In this document: in pieces, positions 1-8,421 of the stretch
How the letters are laid out: each line of letters starts with the position of its first letter
How positions within the stretch are numbered: the stretch's first letter is position 1
Assembly: GCF_003425685.1 (NCBI RefSeq)
Contig: NZ_QJKM01000003.1
Location: 248,001-312,000 of the forward strand
Length of the DNA: 64,000 nucleotides
Source: Rhizobium terrae
GTDB lineage: Bacteria > Pseudomonadota > Alphaproteobacteria > Rhizobiales > Rhizobiaceae
Reading direction: 5' to 3'
Made by a program: the position numbers and the translations under genes
The notes under the pieces: model-generated
Seen by the model: the letters and a program-made list of their open reading frames with translations, nothing else
Databases searched by the model: none
Told to the model about the DNA's origin: nothing

Positions 1-1171
1 CCACGCTGCTCGACGCCCCGAATGTAGTTATAGCATGCTGGATGGATTTTTGAAGAAATGGGCCTGCCTCGTCAAAGCGGCCGGCCTGAAGCAGCATGGT
101 GCCCATGTTGGCGAGATGCCGCACAGCTTGCGGATGTTCAAGTCCGATCGTCTCTCGATCGATTTTTATCGACAGCCGCAACAGCCGGACGCCGGCGTCG
201 ATACGTCCCTGTTCAAAGCGGATGGTGGCGAGATTGTTCAGCCAGACCGCGAAATCGGGATGCGGCTGCGAAAGCACAACGGAACCGATGCTCAAGGCTT
301 CCTGAACGAGCTTGGAAGCCGCGGGAAACTGACGCCTGTCCATCAGGACGGCAGCCAGGCTGTTAAGCGTGCGTGCCAGGTTTGGACGGTCGTCTGAAAG
401 GCGGTAGAATTTTACCGCGTCCTCGAAAAGGGCTGCAGCCTCTTCGCGTTGCCCCAGCCGATTTTTGGCCTGGGCGAGGTGCGTGCTGATCCGGATAAGT
501 TCTTCCGGCGGCGCATTCTCTGAGCGAAGAATTTCCCCTGCCTGCGTCAGGGCAGCAGATGCTGCACGCCAGTCGGATGCTTCGGCCGCGGTTACGCCGT
601 ATTGCGTCAGATATTCGGCTGACTTGTCGCTTTCATAACGGACTGCAAGGCGGGAAGCTTCACGCCAGCTGGCCAGCGAACCGACATAGTCAAGCCGGAC
701 CCGCTGGAGTTCGGCCCGAACGGCGCGGGTATCCGCGGCATCTTGCCCCTTCCGGAGAACCTCGCGCTCAGCTGCGTCCAGCTTGCTCAAAAGCCGATCC
801 TCGGCATCCGCGAGAATGGCTTCGGCCTTGTCATATCTCTTTTGTGCTATTTCCCGGCGCGCCTGTTCCTTCAGGCTTTCGATTTCCCCGTCATCGCTGG
901 TTAACTGGTCCAAGCGCTGCTGCATCGAACGATAGGCCATGGCGATCTGGACAAGCTTCGTCACCAACTCATTGGTGGGTACCTGTCTTTCGCCCAGGAT
1001 CTCGAAAAAAGCTGCCGTCGCGGCATTGGTGACGCCTAAATCCGCGCTCAGCTTTGCGATGCGTTCTTCGGATCTACTTTCCATAACCCCGGCCAACTCC
1101 TGGCCGGTCATTCCAAATACAATGGAAATATCGCCCTGACTGGAGATATCCCTGACCATATATCCTGCCAT
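1..1171 (-). CDS. Tetratricopeptide repeat protein, partial (runs off left edge)
   Basis: The minus-strand frame is open from ATG at 1171 to the window edge, about 390 codons, with no stop. The first ~25 residues carry a short beta-type segment (GDISIVFGM). A charged helical stretch follows, with AKLSADLGVTNAATAAFFEI and MAYRSMQQRLDQL. From about residue 95 there are tandem helix pairs typical of TPRs, including LARTLNSLAAVLMDRRQF, FAVWLNNLATIRFEQGRID and AVRHLANMGTMLLQAGRFDE. Kinesin-light-chain-like TPRs of this kind usually act as protein-binding scaffolds. The start lies 11 nt after the stop of the gene at 1183-1626, so the two are probably co-transcribed. No catalytic domain is visible in the part present; one could lie beyond the edge. 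The start codon choice rests on spacing only, because the ribosome site is weak. Confidence 0.8.
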   Translation of the reverse strand, partial: MAGYMVRDISSQGDISIVFGMTGQELAGVMESRSEERIAKLSADLGVTNAATAAFFEILGERQVPTNELVTKLVQIAMAYRSMQQRLDQLTSDDGEIESLKEQARREIAQKRYDKAEAILADAEDRLLSKLDAAEREVLRKGQDAADTRAVRAELQRVRLDYVGSLASWREASRLAVRYESDKSAEYLTQYGVTAAEASDWRAASAALTQAGEILRSENAPPEELIRISTHLAQAKNRLGQREEAAALFEDAVKFYRLSDDRPNLARTLNSLAAVLMDRRQFPAASKLVQEALSIGSVVLSQPHPDFAVWLNNLATIRFEQGRIDAGVRLLRLSIKIDRETIGLEHPQAVRHLANMGTMLLQAGRFDEAGPFLQKSIQHAITTFGASSSV

Positions 1172-1182
1172 TTCGGCAGAAC

Positions 1183-1626
1183 TTACTTTTTTGAGGAATT
1201 ATCTCCCTCCAGGCCACCGATATCGATCTTGCCGGTCGCCGAGTTCAAGCCCTGTACGTGGAAGTATCTGCCATATTTGACATTCTTGATCAGGATATCA
1301 CCGGCGGCCTTCAAATCCTCAATCGAGACGCCGGCCTTCGCCAGGTCGGCCGCCGGTCGTGCCTGGAGAGCAGCCTGCAACTGACCAATACGATCAAGAA
1401 TTTCCTGATCGTCGTTGGCGGCGGTGCTCTTGATTTCCTCGACGACTTTCTGGCGGTTTTCCTCTTTGGCCGGCTCTGCATCAAGTTCGGCAAAGGACTT
1501 CAGCCGAGGGATAAGCAACGCCTTGACGCCGGCATAAGCGTCCTTCACAGCCTGTCCTGCCGTCTCCTTCAAGGCGCTGGTTGCGCCGGCCGCAATAATC
1601 GCCACAAGGGCGGAAATCGGGTCCAT
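1183..1626 (-). CDS. Short helical protein with Gly/Ile-rich C-terminal tail, possible amyloid-signalling effector
   Basis: The protein is 147 aa from ATG at 1626. That start is preceded by a strong GGTGGAGG site and is preferred over the upstream start at 1650. The N-terminus opens MDPISALVAIIAAGATSALK, a hydrophobic helix, followed by amphipathic helices to about residue 45. A charged middle (EIKSTAANDDQEIL) follows, and a tail after residue ~120 reads GRYFHVQGLNSATGKIDIGG. An N-terminal hydrophobic helical bundle with a short C-terminal beta motif matches the layout of bacterial HeLo-like (Bell) effectors that carry amyloid signalling motifs. That assignment is inference from layout; no family could be confirmed. 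It is the first intact gene of a minus-strand unit with the TPR gene. A damaged relative lies just upstream at 1728-1964. Confidence 0.65.
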   Translation of the reverse strand: MDPISALVAIIAAGATSALKETAGQAVKDAYAGVKALLIPRLKSFAELDAEPAKEENRQKVVEEIKSTAANDDQEILDRIGQLQAALQARPAADLAKAGVSIEDLKAAGDILIKNVKYGRYFHVQGLNSATGKIDIGGLEGDNSSKK

Positions 1627-1727
1627 GAAATCCTCCACCTTCATAAGCACTAGATATTATAGAACCAAATCATAATCGTCGAGGCGCCAAGACCTACATA
1701 GAGGCGCCTAAAGCAGGGACGACAGGA

Positions 1728-1964
1728 CTAAACATCGCGATGAACCGTTGCAGCCTGACTGATCCGCATGCTCTCGACCAACTCCATATCGTTGTTTGCG
1801 GCGCTGGTCTTGAGTTCTCCGATATCTGGCGCGGGGCCTTCGCGACCGGACGGCACGACTTCAGTTTCTTCGCGTGCTCGGATACGCGGGCCAAACAGCG
1901 CCGAAATCCTTGCGGCAAGGGAAGAAACAGTACCCATCCAATCGCACCCCATCAGCCTGAGCAT
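1728..1964 (-). pseudogene. Decayed relative of the 1183-1626 gene
   Basis: A 78-codon minus-strand frame includes ISALFGPRIRAREE and GELKTSAANNDMELVESM. These line up in order with VKALLIPRLKSFAE and EEIKSTAANDDQEILDRI of the neighbouring intact protein. The hydrophobic N-terminal helix is missing or replaced, and the frame ends before the Gly/Ile-rich tail. This looks like a truncated duplicate. It could still be expressed as a short peptide, because a start codon remains, but no good ribosome site is visible. Confidence 0.5.
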
Positions 1965-2088
1965 AGTGAGCGTACCACAGCTTGGTTGAGGGGCCTAGAT
2001 ACATCGTTTGACCTTCGCAAGACAGGTAGAATAAACAGAATAAGCCGGAACGGGGGTTCCGGCTTCTCCATTTCATCCAGCATGTATG

Positions 2089-4653
2089 TCACGCCGCGTC
2101 GCTGCGGCGCATGCCTGCGCGCCGCTCGTGGGCGCCGGCATGGAAGGAGGCGTTTGCCGGATCGCGCGTCTTGAAGCGCTCGATCTTTTCCGACAGCATT
2201 TCCACCCGACGGCGCAGGCCATGGATCTCGGCGTTGTTTTCCTCGACCATCGCGGCATTGCGCTGGGTGATGAGTTCTACTTCCTGCACGGCCTTGGTGA
2301 CTTCGTTGATGCCGGTCGACTGCTCGCCGGTCGCCGCGGAAATCTGGGCAACCAGTTTGCGGACGTCGGTGATGTGGCCGATGATCTCGGTCAGCGCCGA
2401 ACCCGTCTCCTCGACGAGGTGCACGCCGTTCGAGACCTGCGTCGAGCTTGCCGAGATCAGCCCCTTGATCTCGCGGGCGGCACCGGCGCAGCGCTGGGCA
2501 AGTTCCCGCACTTCCTGGGCGACGACGGCGAAACCGCGGCCGGCCTCGCCTGCACGGGCGGCTTCGACGCCGGCGTTCAGCGCCAGAAGATTGGTCTGGA
2601 AGGCGATCTCGTCGATAACGCCGATGATCGTCGCGATCTTATCGGAAGAGCGGCTGATCTCGCCCATCGCATCGACGGCACGGGCAACCACTTCGCCGGA
2701 GCGGACCGCGAACTCTTCCGTTTCGTTGACCGAGACCGACGTCTGCTTGGCGCTGTCGGCCGTCGAGCGGACGATGTCGCTCAAGTGGCGGAGGGCGCGT
2801 GAGCTTTCTTCGAGCGCTGCGGCCTGCTGTTCGGTGCGGCGGGCAAGATCGTCGGCAGACGATGCGAGGTTGCCCGTGCCTCCGTCGATCTCCTCGGCCG
2901 TGGAGCGCACGTCGGCAAGCGTCGCGCGCAATGCCTCGACCGCCTGGTTGTAGGTGCGGGCCATCTCGATGAAATCTTCCGGCAGGTCCTCGTCCATGCT
3001 GCGTTCGAGATCGCCTTCGGCAAGCTTGCCGAGCACGTCGGAGAGCGCGGTGAGCGCCTGGCGCTGTTCGCCGGCGATGCGGGCGCGTTCGGCGGCGCGG
3101 CGTTCGGCTTCCGCATTGGAGAGTTCGCGGGCTGCGGCGGCATCCTGTTCGAGGCGGACATTTTCGACGGCGGCGTCGCGGAAGACGGTGACCGAGCGAA
3201 CCATGTCGCCGATTTCGTCGCCGCGCTCGCGGCCCTCGATCTTCACTTCGAGATCGCCGTCGGCGAGGCGCTTCATCACCTCGGTGACGCGGCGCAGCGG
3301 ACCGCGCAGGGTTTCGACCAGCATCAGGCCGCCGGCGATGGCGAGCAGCGTGCCGACAACCATGGCGACGAGCGACAGCTGGGCGGAACGTTCGCTGTCT
3401 TCCTTGCCCACTTCCTGGGCCTGGGCGACGAAGTTCTTGAGACCCGCCATGCCGGTCGTCAGGGTTTCCATGGCCTTGGTGCGCGCCTTCTTCCATTCCG
3501 CGGCAATCGACAGAAGCCGGGCCGTGTCGCTTTCGATCGACGCCAGCCGCGGCTGCAGCAGGGTGGAGAACTCGCGCATCGCCGGGTTCCTGGCAAGTTC
3601 GGAAACCTCGGCGCTCGTGGACCTCAGCTTCGCCATCACGTCAAGCACTTCCTTGCGGGCGTCCTCGGTCTGGGTCGCGCGCAGCCGTTCGACGTAAAGC
3701 TCCATGCCGTCGATCAGGCGAAGCGAATCGGCGCTGCGGTCGAGGAGTGTCCGCAGGCTGGCGACCTCGCCTTCGATGCTGGCGAAACGCGACGCCGCGT
3801 TGCCGGCCTTGTTGGTGACTTCCGCCTCCATCTTCAGCTGGTGCTGTTCCATGCCGGCCACGGCCTTGCGGACCGCATCGGCTTTTTCCGGAGCCGTCTG
3901 ATTGCCCTTGATGGTCGCGGCGAGGCCGGCAATGGCATCGTTGATCGGCTTCAGCTGCTTGACGCCGTTCGGCGTCAGGAAAGCCTGCACCTCTTCGAAG
4001 GTCTTGGCCAGGATGCCGAGATACATGTCGGCAGTGCTGATCGCACCCTCGTCCGTGCCTGTCTCCTTGACCGAACTCCGAAGCTCGCCGATCTGCTCGG
4101 CGATCGCCTTGTAGGCATAGGCCTCCAGCACCATGCCCTTGGCGAACTTTTCCTTGCCTTCGAACTGCTTGCGGACGTTGGCGACCTGATCGGCGACGCC
4201 GGTTGCGACGCTGCGGATGTCTTCGATGTTGAAGTCGAGCGCCGAGGCGTTCTGGTCGCGCTTCTGCTTGATGGCCCACAGGGCGTCGGTATCGGCGCGC
4301 AGCAGCGGCGCAAGTCGCTTGACGACGTCGACGCGCTCCCGGTCGCCATCGGTCACCAGCAGCCCTTCGAGCACCTGGACACCCTTCTCCTGTCTGTCGA
4401 TGCCGCTCTTCAGCGCATCCAGCGAGGCATTGTCGGGTTTTGCGGTGAAATCCTGGAGAACCGCCTGGAGGTTTTCGAAATCCCCGATGTTCTCGATCGT
4501 CGCGCGCGTCACCGTCATATGACCGTTCAACATGCTGGCCGTGTAATACCCGGCCAATCCGACGCCGGCGATCAGGACAACGAGCGGCACGACGAAAAGC
4601 AGGACCTTGGTGACGATCCTGCGGCTCTGAAGAAGGCGATCTATGAAAGACAT
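2089..4653 (-). CDS. Methyl-accepting chemotaxis protein with large helical periplasmic domain
   Basis: A transmembrane chemoreceptor of 854 aa from ATG at 4653, chosen because GGGGG precedes it and the next residues begin MSFIDRLLQSRR. TM1 lies near residues 15-38, and an all-helical periplasmic region of nearly 390 residues follows. TM2 is near 426-448, a HAMP domain covers about 449-500, and a second HAMP-like segment lies near 535-580. The signalling hairpin holds the near-invariant tip [20 protein letters not shown] around 682-701. It would signal through CheW/CheA to the flagellar motor. The C-terminus lacks the CheR-binding pentapeptide of some receptors. The ligand is unknown. It is transcribed divergently from the EamA gene across about 275 bp in which nothing else is seen. 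Confidence 0.93.
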   Translation of the reverse strand: MSFIDRLLQSRRIVTKVLLFVVPLVVLIAGVGLAGYYTASMLNGHMTVTRATIENIGDFENLQAVLQDFTAKPDNASLDALKSGIDRQEKGVQVLEGLLVTDGDRERVDVVKRLAPLLRADTDALWAIKQKRDQNASALDFNIEDIRSVATGVADQVANVRKQFEGKEKFAKGMVLEAYAYKAIAEQIGELRSSVKETGTDEGAISTADMYLGILAKTFEEVQAFLTPNGVKQLKPINDAIAGLAATIKGNQTAPEKADAVRKAVAGMEQHQLKMEAEVTNKAGNAASRFASIEGEVASLRTLLDRSADSLRLIDGMELYVERLRATQTEDARKEVLDVMAKLRSTSAEVSELARNPAMREFSTLLQPRLASIESDTARLLSIAAEWKKARTKAMETLTTGMAGLKNFVAQAQEVGKEDSERSAQLSLVAMVVGTLLAIAGGLMLVETLRGPLRRVTEVMKRLADGDLEVKIEGRERGDEIGDMVRSVTVFRDAAVENVRLEQDAAAARELSNAEAERRAAERARIAGEQRQALTALSDVLGKLAEGDLERSMDEDLPEDFIEMARTYNQAVEALRATLADVRSTAEEIDGGTGNLASSADDLARRTEQQAAALEESSRALRHLSDIVRSTADSAKQTSVSVNETEEFAVRSGEVVARAVDAMGEISRSSDKIATIIGVIDEIAFQTNLLALNAGVEAARAGEAGRGFAVVAQEVRELAQRCAGAAREIKGLISASSTQVSNGVHLVEETGSALTEIIGHITDVRKLVAQISAATGEQSTGINEVTKAVQEVELITQRNAAMVEENNAEIHGLRRRVEMLSEKIERFKTRDPANASFHAGAHERRAGMRRSDAA

Positions 4654-4929
4654 TGTTCCCCCAAGTGCAACCAAGTGCCCGTCCAGCGCCAGCGGCATGC
4701 GCGAAACGGCAACGGCACAATTCCAGCGTCATGCGGGAACGATTTCCCCTACATTCGGCAAATTGAGTTGAACAACGGTTAATTCGGGACCCTTACAATT
4801 CGCTTTCGGCGCAAGCTGTCGCATTTCGGCATCGCCTCACCTCAGCGCAAAACAATGCCGGCGGCTACAATCAGCACTGGCGAGGCGTAAGTCGTTGCTT
4901 TAAGACACTTCCGCACGGAGGAGTCGGGA

Positions 4930-5835
4930 ATGGCATTGTCGGAAAACTCGCGGGGCGCGCTGCTCATGGCGCTTGCCATGGCGGCTTTCACCTGCAACGA
5001 CGCACTCGTCAAATCCGTGACTTCGGAGCTCAGCATCCCCCAGGTCATGGCCGTGCGCGGGGTCATGGCGACCGCGCTGATCTACGGCGTGTCGCGTTAT
5101 CTCGGCGTCAGCCTGTCGCTGAGGGCCGTCATGCATCCGCTGGTGCTCCTGCGCACGGCCTTCGAACTCGGCGCCACGCTCACCTTCCTGACGGCGCTTG
5201 CCCATATCGAGTTCGCCACCATGTCCTCGATCATGCAGGCACTGCCGCTGGTGGTGACGCTGGGCGCCGCCCTCTTCCTCGGCGAACCCGTCGGCTGGCG
5301 GCGCTGGACGGCGATCGGCATCGGCTTCGTGGGCGTGCTGCTGATCATCCGGCCAGGCCCGGAAGGCTTCACGCCGGTCGCCCTGCTCGCGGTCGCCGCC
5401 TGCTGTTTCACCGCGGCCCGCGACCTCACGACCAAGCGCATCAACCTCGACATCCCGACGCTGACCGTCACTTTCTTCACCTCGCTCGCCAATACCGTCG
5501 TCGGGATGGTGCTGATCGCGCCGATGGGCGGATGGGCGCCGGTCAGCACCTACGCACTCGGCCATCTTGCGCTCGCCTCGGTATTGGTCTTCGCCGGTTA
5601 TCAGGCGGTGATCAAGTCGATGCGCGGCGGCGAGATCTCCTTCATCGCGCCGTTCCGCTATACCGGGCTCCTGTGGGGGCTCGTCATCGCCGTGCTTGCC
5701 TTTGGCGAACATCCGAACGCCTACATGCTGACGGGCGCCGCCGTCGTCATCGGCTCGGGCCTCTATACATTCTACCGCGAACGCAAGCGGCAAGGCGACG
5801 TGGCGGAAAAGGCAAGTGCGGCGCCGCCGGCCTGA
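4930..5835 (+). CDS. EamA/DMT family transporter
   Basis: An inner-membrane protein of 301 aa with about ten hydrophobic segments arranged as two EamA repeats, the usual architecture of drug/metabolite transporters. The repeat signature regions are visible: NDALVKSVTSELSIPQVMAV near the start, and the acidic-proline LFLGEPVGWRRW at the end of repeat one. A GGAGGAG site at 4917-4923 fixes the ATG. The C-terminal tail is short, charged and Ala-rich. Substrate cannot be predicted; family members export amino acids, metabolites or drugs. The MFS exporter gene starts about 50 bp later on the same strand, so the two may be co-transcribed. Confidence 0.9.
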   Translation: MALSENSRGALLMALAMAAFTCNDALVKSVTSELSIPQVMAVRGVMATALIYGVSRYLGVSLSLRAVMHPLVLLRTAFELGATLTFLTALAHIEFATMSSIMQALPLVVTLGAALFLGEPVGWRRWTAIGIGFVGVLLIIRPGPEGFTPVALLAVAACCFTAARDLTTKRINLDIPTLTVTFFTSLANTVVGMVLIAPMGGWAPVSTYALGHLALASVLVFAGYQAVIKSMRGGEISFIAPFRYTGLLWGLVIAVLAFGEHPNAYMLTGAAVVIGSGLYTFYRERKRQGDVAEKASAAPPA

Positions 5836-5885
5836 ATCTGGCCTTGCCCAGGGCCGAGGGTTCGGGCGTGAAAGGGAAATGTGAC

Positions 5886-7112
5886 GTGCAGCAGAGCCGG
5901 TTTCTGGATAGAGGTACACCGCCCCACATCATGACGTTGGTCGTCTGCGCCGGACTTGCCGCACTTTCCCTCAACGTCTTCCTGCCCTCGCTTTCCGCCA
6001 TGGCGGCGCATTTCGGCACCGAATACGCCGTCATGCAGTTCGCCGTCTCGGGCTATATCGCCGGAACCGCGTTGCTGCAGCTCGTGCTCGGCCCGCTGTC
6101 CGACATTTTCGGACGCCGCCGGGTGATGATCGGCAGCATTCTCATCCTGCTCGCAGGCACCGTCATCTGCCTTGCCGCGCCCAACGTGACGATCTTCATG
6201 ATCGGCCGGCTTCTGCAGACGGCCGTCGTCGCCGGTTTCGTACTGCCACGCGCCATCATCCGCGACACGGTGCCGATGGAAAGTGCCGCCTCGATGATCG
6301 CCTATGTCACCATGGGCATGTCGCTGGTGCCGATGATCGCGCCGACCGTCGGCGGCACGCTCAACGACCTGTTCGGCTGGGAAGCCAATTTCGCCCTGAT
6401 TCTGGCTCTCGGCTTGGTGGCCCTGCTGCTCGTCTTCACCGATCTCGGCGAAACGAACCGGACGCCTGCCGCCAGCTTCACCGCGCAGTTCAAGAGCTGG
6501 CCGGACCTTTTCCGTTCCCGCCGCTTCTGGGGCTATACGCTCACCTCGACCTTCTCGTCCGGCGTCTTCTTCGCCTTCCTCGGCGGTGCGCCCTTCGTCG
6601 GCACGGCGATCTATCACCTGACACCCACCATGCTCGGCGTGCAGTTCTTCCTGATCGCCGCCGGCTACATGGTCGGCAATTTCATCTCCGGGCGTTATAC
6701 CCGCCGCCTCGGCACCATGACGATGATGATCTCCGGAAGCGTCGTCAGCCTGATCGGCATCGCCATCACCACGGCGATCCTGTTTGGCGAGGTCGCGTCG
6801 GCAACCGCCTTCTTCGCGCCGCTGGCGCTGACCGGGGTCGGCAACGGGCTGACGCTTCCGAGTTCGAACGCCGGCATCGTCAGCGTCCGGCCGCATCTTG
6901 CCGGCTCCGCCTCCGGCCTCGGAGGCGCGATCACCGTCGGTGGCGGCGCCGCGCTCTCGACGCTTGCGGCCGCGGTCCTCAAGGAGGAAGGCGGCGCCAT
7001 GCCGCTGCTGATGGTCATGGGCGTGACCACCCTCTTCGCACTCGCTGCGTCGGCCTTCGTCCACCATGTCGACCGCCGCGAAGGCGCGATCAATCCGCGG
7101 GATGGCGATTGA
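5886..7112 (+). CDS. MFS transporter, Bcr/CflA-like multidrug efflux
   Basis: Twelve hydrophobic segments in 408 aa. The loop 2-3 MFS motif is clear (GPLSDIFGRRRVMIGS), and the TM5 antiporter motif region reads APTVGGTLNDLFGWEANF. These match the Bcr/CflA drug:proton antiporter branch. The open frame extends far upstream inside the preceding gene. GTG at 5886 is chosen because AAAGGG lies about ten bases before it and the first TM helix follows 16 residues later. The stop codon overlaps the mobA start (TGATG). Substrate is not predictable. Placement directly before mobAB is probably positional rather than functional. Confidence 0.85.
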   Translation: MQQSRFLDRGTPPHIMTLVVCAGLAALSLNVFLPSLSAMAAHFGTEYAVMQFAVSGYIAGTALLQLVLGPLSDIFGRRRVMIGSILILLAGTVICLAAPNVTIFMIGRLLQTAVVAGFVLPRAIIRDTVPMESAASMIAYVTMGMSLVPMIAPTVGGTLNDLFGWEANFALILALGLVALLLVFTDLGETNRTPAASFTAQFKSWPDLFRSRRFWGYTLTSTFSSGVFFAFLGGAPFVGTAIYHLTPTMLGVQFFLIAAGYMVGNFISGRYTRRLGTMTMMISGSVVSLIGIAITTAILFGEVASATAFFAPLALTGVGNGLTLPSSNAGIVSVRPHLAGSASGLGGAITVGGGAALSTLAAAVLKEEGGAMPLLMVMGVTTLFALAASAFVHHVDRREGAINPRDGD

Positions 7113-7738
7113 TGGCCGGCAGCACGCTCCCACCGGGTCTCGTTCTTTGCGGCGGCAGGTCGAGCCGCATGGGCGAAGACAAGGCGTTCGTGCGGATCGG
7201 CGGCGACACGATCCTCGGGCATATCGTCCGGCGCCTTGCTCCCCAGGTTTGCGGGATCACCCTCAACGCGCCGGCGGATTTTCCCAATCCGCTCGGCCTT
7301 CCGCTTCTGCCGGACAAGCTGCCCGGCCAGATCGGCCCGCTCGCCGGCGTGCTGTCCGGCCTGCGCCATCTGCAGGCTCGCGGCACCGCGGAGACGCACC
7401 TGCTGACCGTGCCTTCGGACAGTCCTTTCCTCCCGGCCGATCTCGCCGAGCGCCTGCGGGCGGAAACCGGCGAGCCGGATACGATCGTCATCACCGCCTC
7501 GGACGGCCGCAACCATCCCGTCTTCGGGCTCTGGCCGCTGTCGATCGCCGACGATCTCGAGACCTGGCTTTCCGGTCCGGACAACCGGCGCATCAAGGCT
7601 TTCCTTCAGCGTCACCGGTTGGCGACCGTCGAATTTCCCATGGTCGAGACGCCGCAGGGCCTGCTCGATCCCTTCTTCAACATCAATACGCCGGAAGAGC
7701 TCGCAGAGGCCCGCCGGTTCGCAGGCGAGCTTCGATGA
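7112..7738 (+). CDS. mobA: Molybdenum cofactor guanylyltransferase MobA
   Basis: MobA transfers GMP from GTP to molybdopterin-Mo to make the guanine dinucleotide cofactor in the cytoplasm. The 208-aa length is normal. The nucleotide-binding N-terminus has the signature LCGGRSSRMGEDKAF (residues ~12-26), and the Mg-binding region DSPFLPADL follows near residue 110. ATG at 7112 overlaps the stop of the MFS gene by one base. The 3' end overlaps mobB by four bases, which implies translational coupling. The mobA-mobB order is a common pairing. Confidence 0.95.
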   Translation: MAGSTLPPGLVLCGGRSSRMGEDKAFVRIGGDTILGHIVRRLAPQVCGITLNAPADFPNPLGLPLLPDKLPGQIGPLAGVLSGLRHLQARGTAETHLLTVPSDSPFLPADLAERLRAETGEPDTIVITASDGRNHPVFGLWPLSIADDLETWLSGPDNRRIKAFLQRHRLATVEFPMVETPQGLLDPFFNINTPEELAEARRFAGELR

Positions 7739-8247
7739 CCGCACGACGCGTCTTCGGCATTTCCGGCTGGAAGAATTCCGGCAAGACCGGCCTCGTGGAG
7801 CGGCTGGTCGCCGAGCTGACCCGCCGCGGCTACCGGATCTCGACCGTCAAGCACGCCCACCACGATTTCGACATCGACAGGCCCGGCGCCGATTCCTTCC
7901 GCCACCGCCGGGCGGGAGCGCATGAAGTGGCGATCGTCTCAGGAACACGCTTCGCGATCATGCACGAGCTGCGCGACGAGCCGGAACCGCCGCTCAAGGA
8001 CGTGCTGGCCCGCCTTGCGCCCTGCGACCTCGTGCTGATCGAGGGTTACAAGCGCGAACCGGTGCCGAAGATCGAGGCCCGCCGCCTCGGCGCCAAAAGC
8101 CGCGAACCGCTTGCCCCGAACGACCCGCACATCGTCGCCATCGCCGCCGACCATCCCGTGACGGACACATCCCTGCCCGTGTTCGATCTCGACGATACTG
8201 CCGGCATTGCGGATTTCATCGTCAACACGACAGGCCTCCGCCGTTAG
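7735..8247 (+). CDS. mobB: Molybdopterin-guanine dinucleotide biosynthesis adaptor MobB
   Basis: A 170-aa P-loop GTPase with Walker A in GISGWKNSGKTGLVERLV at residues ~8-25. The family motif TVKHAHHDFDIDRPGADS follows, then a Walker B-like DLVLIEGYK near residue 100. MobB binds GTP and assists MobA or delivery of the dinucleotide cofactor to molybdoenzymes; it is not strictly essential in other bacteria. The ATGA overlap with mobA at 7735 indicates one operon. A palindromic repeat follows the stop codon directly, with no clear terminator on this strand. Confidence 0.95.
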   Translation: MTARRVFGISGWKNSGKTGLVERLVAELTRRGYRISTVKHAHHDFDIDRPGADSFRHRRAGAHEVAIVSGTRFAIMHELRDEPEPPLKDVLARLAPCDLVLIEGYKREPVPKIEARRLGAKSREPLAPNDPHIVAIAADHPVTDTSLPVFDLDDTAGIADFIVNTTGLRR

Positions 8248-8256
8248 CCCCTGCAC

Positions 8257-8357
8257 CGTCATCCTTGGGCTTGTCCCAAGGATCTATCCCCTCCCGGCAA
8301 ACACGACGTCCATAGCATTGACGTGGGCAGATCCTCGGGGCAAGCCCGAGGATGACG
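8257..8357. repeat. Palindromic intergenic repeat element (RIME-like)
   Basis: The ends are inverted repeats of about 28 bases: CGTCATCCTTGGGCTTGTCC at the left, and its near-complement at the right. Each half contains its own small palindrome (CCTTGGGCTTGTCCCAAGG type). About 45 bp of unrelated sequence lies between them. This layout matches the short mosaic palindromic elements scattered in rhizobial genomes. Related sequence occurs at 51315-51333, inside uvrB, and near 54074. Confidence 0.7.
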
Positions 8358-8368
8358 AACGGGGAACG

Positions 8369-8397
8369 AAAAAGACCGCCGGATCGCTCCGGCGGCC
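8369..8397 (-). terminator. Rho-independent terminator of the OmpA-domain gene
   Basis: Reading the minus strand just after the stop at 8422, a stem GGCCGCCGGA / TCCGGCGGTC with a four-base loop is followed by five T residues. This is a canonical intrinsic terminator. Confidence 0.75.
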
Positions 8398-8421
8398 TCA
8401 CTTATCTTCCGTTCGAACGCG

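Noticed and set aside
2086..4782. Plus-strand frames opposite the first chemotaxis receptor
   Set aside because: They mirror the receptor coding frame; no ribosome site or family match.
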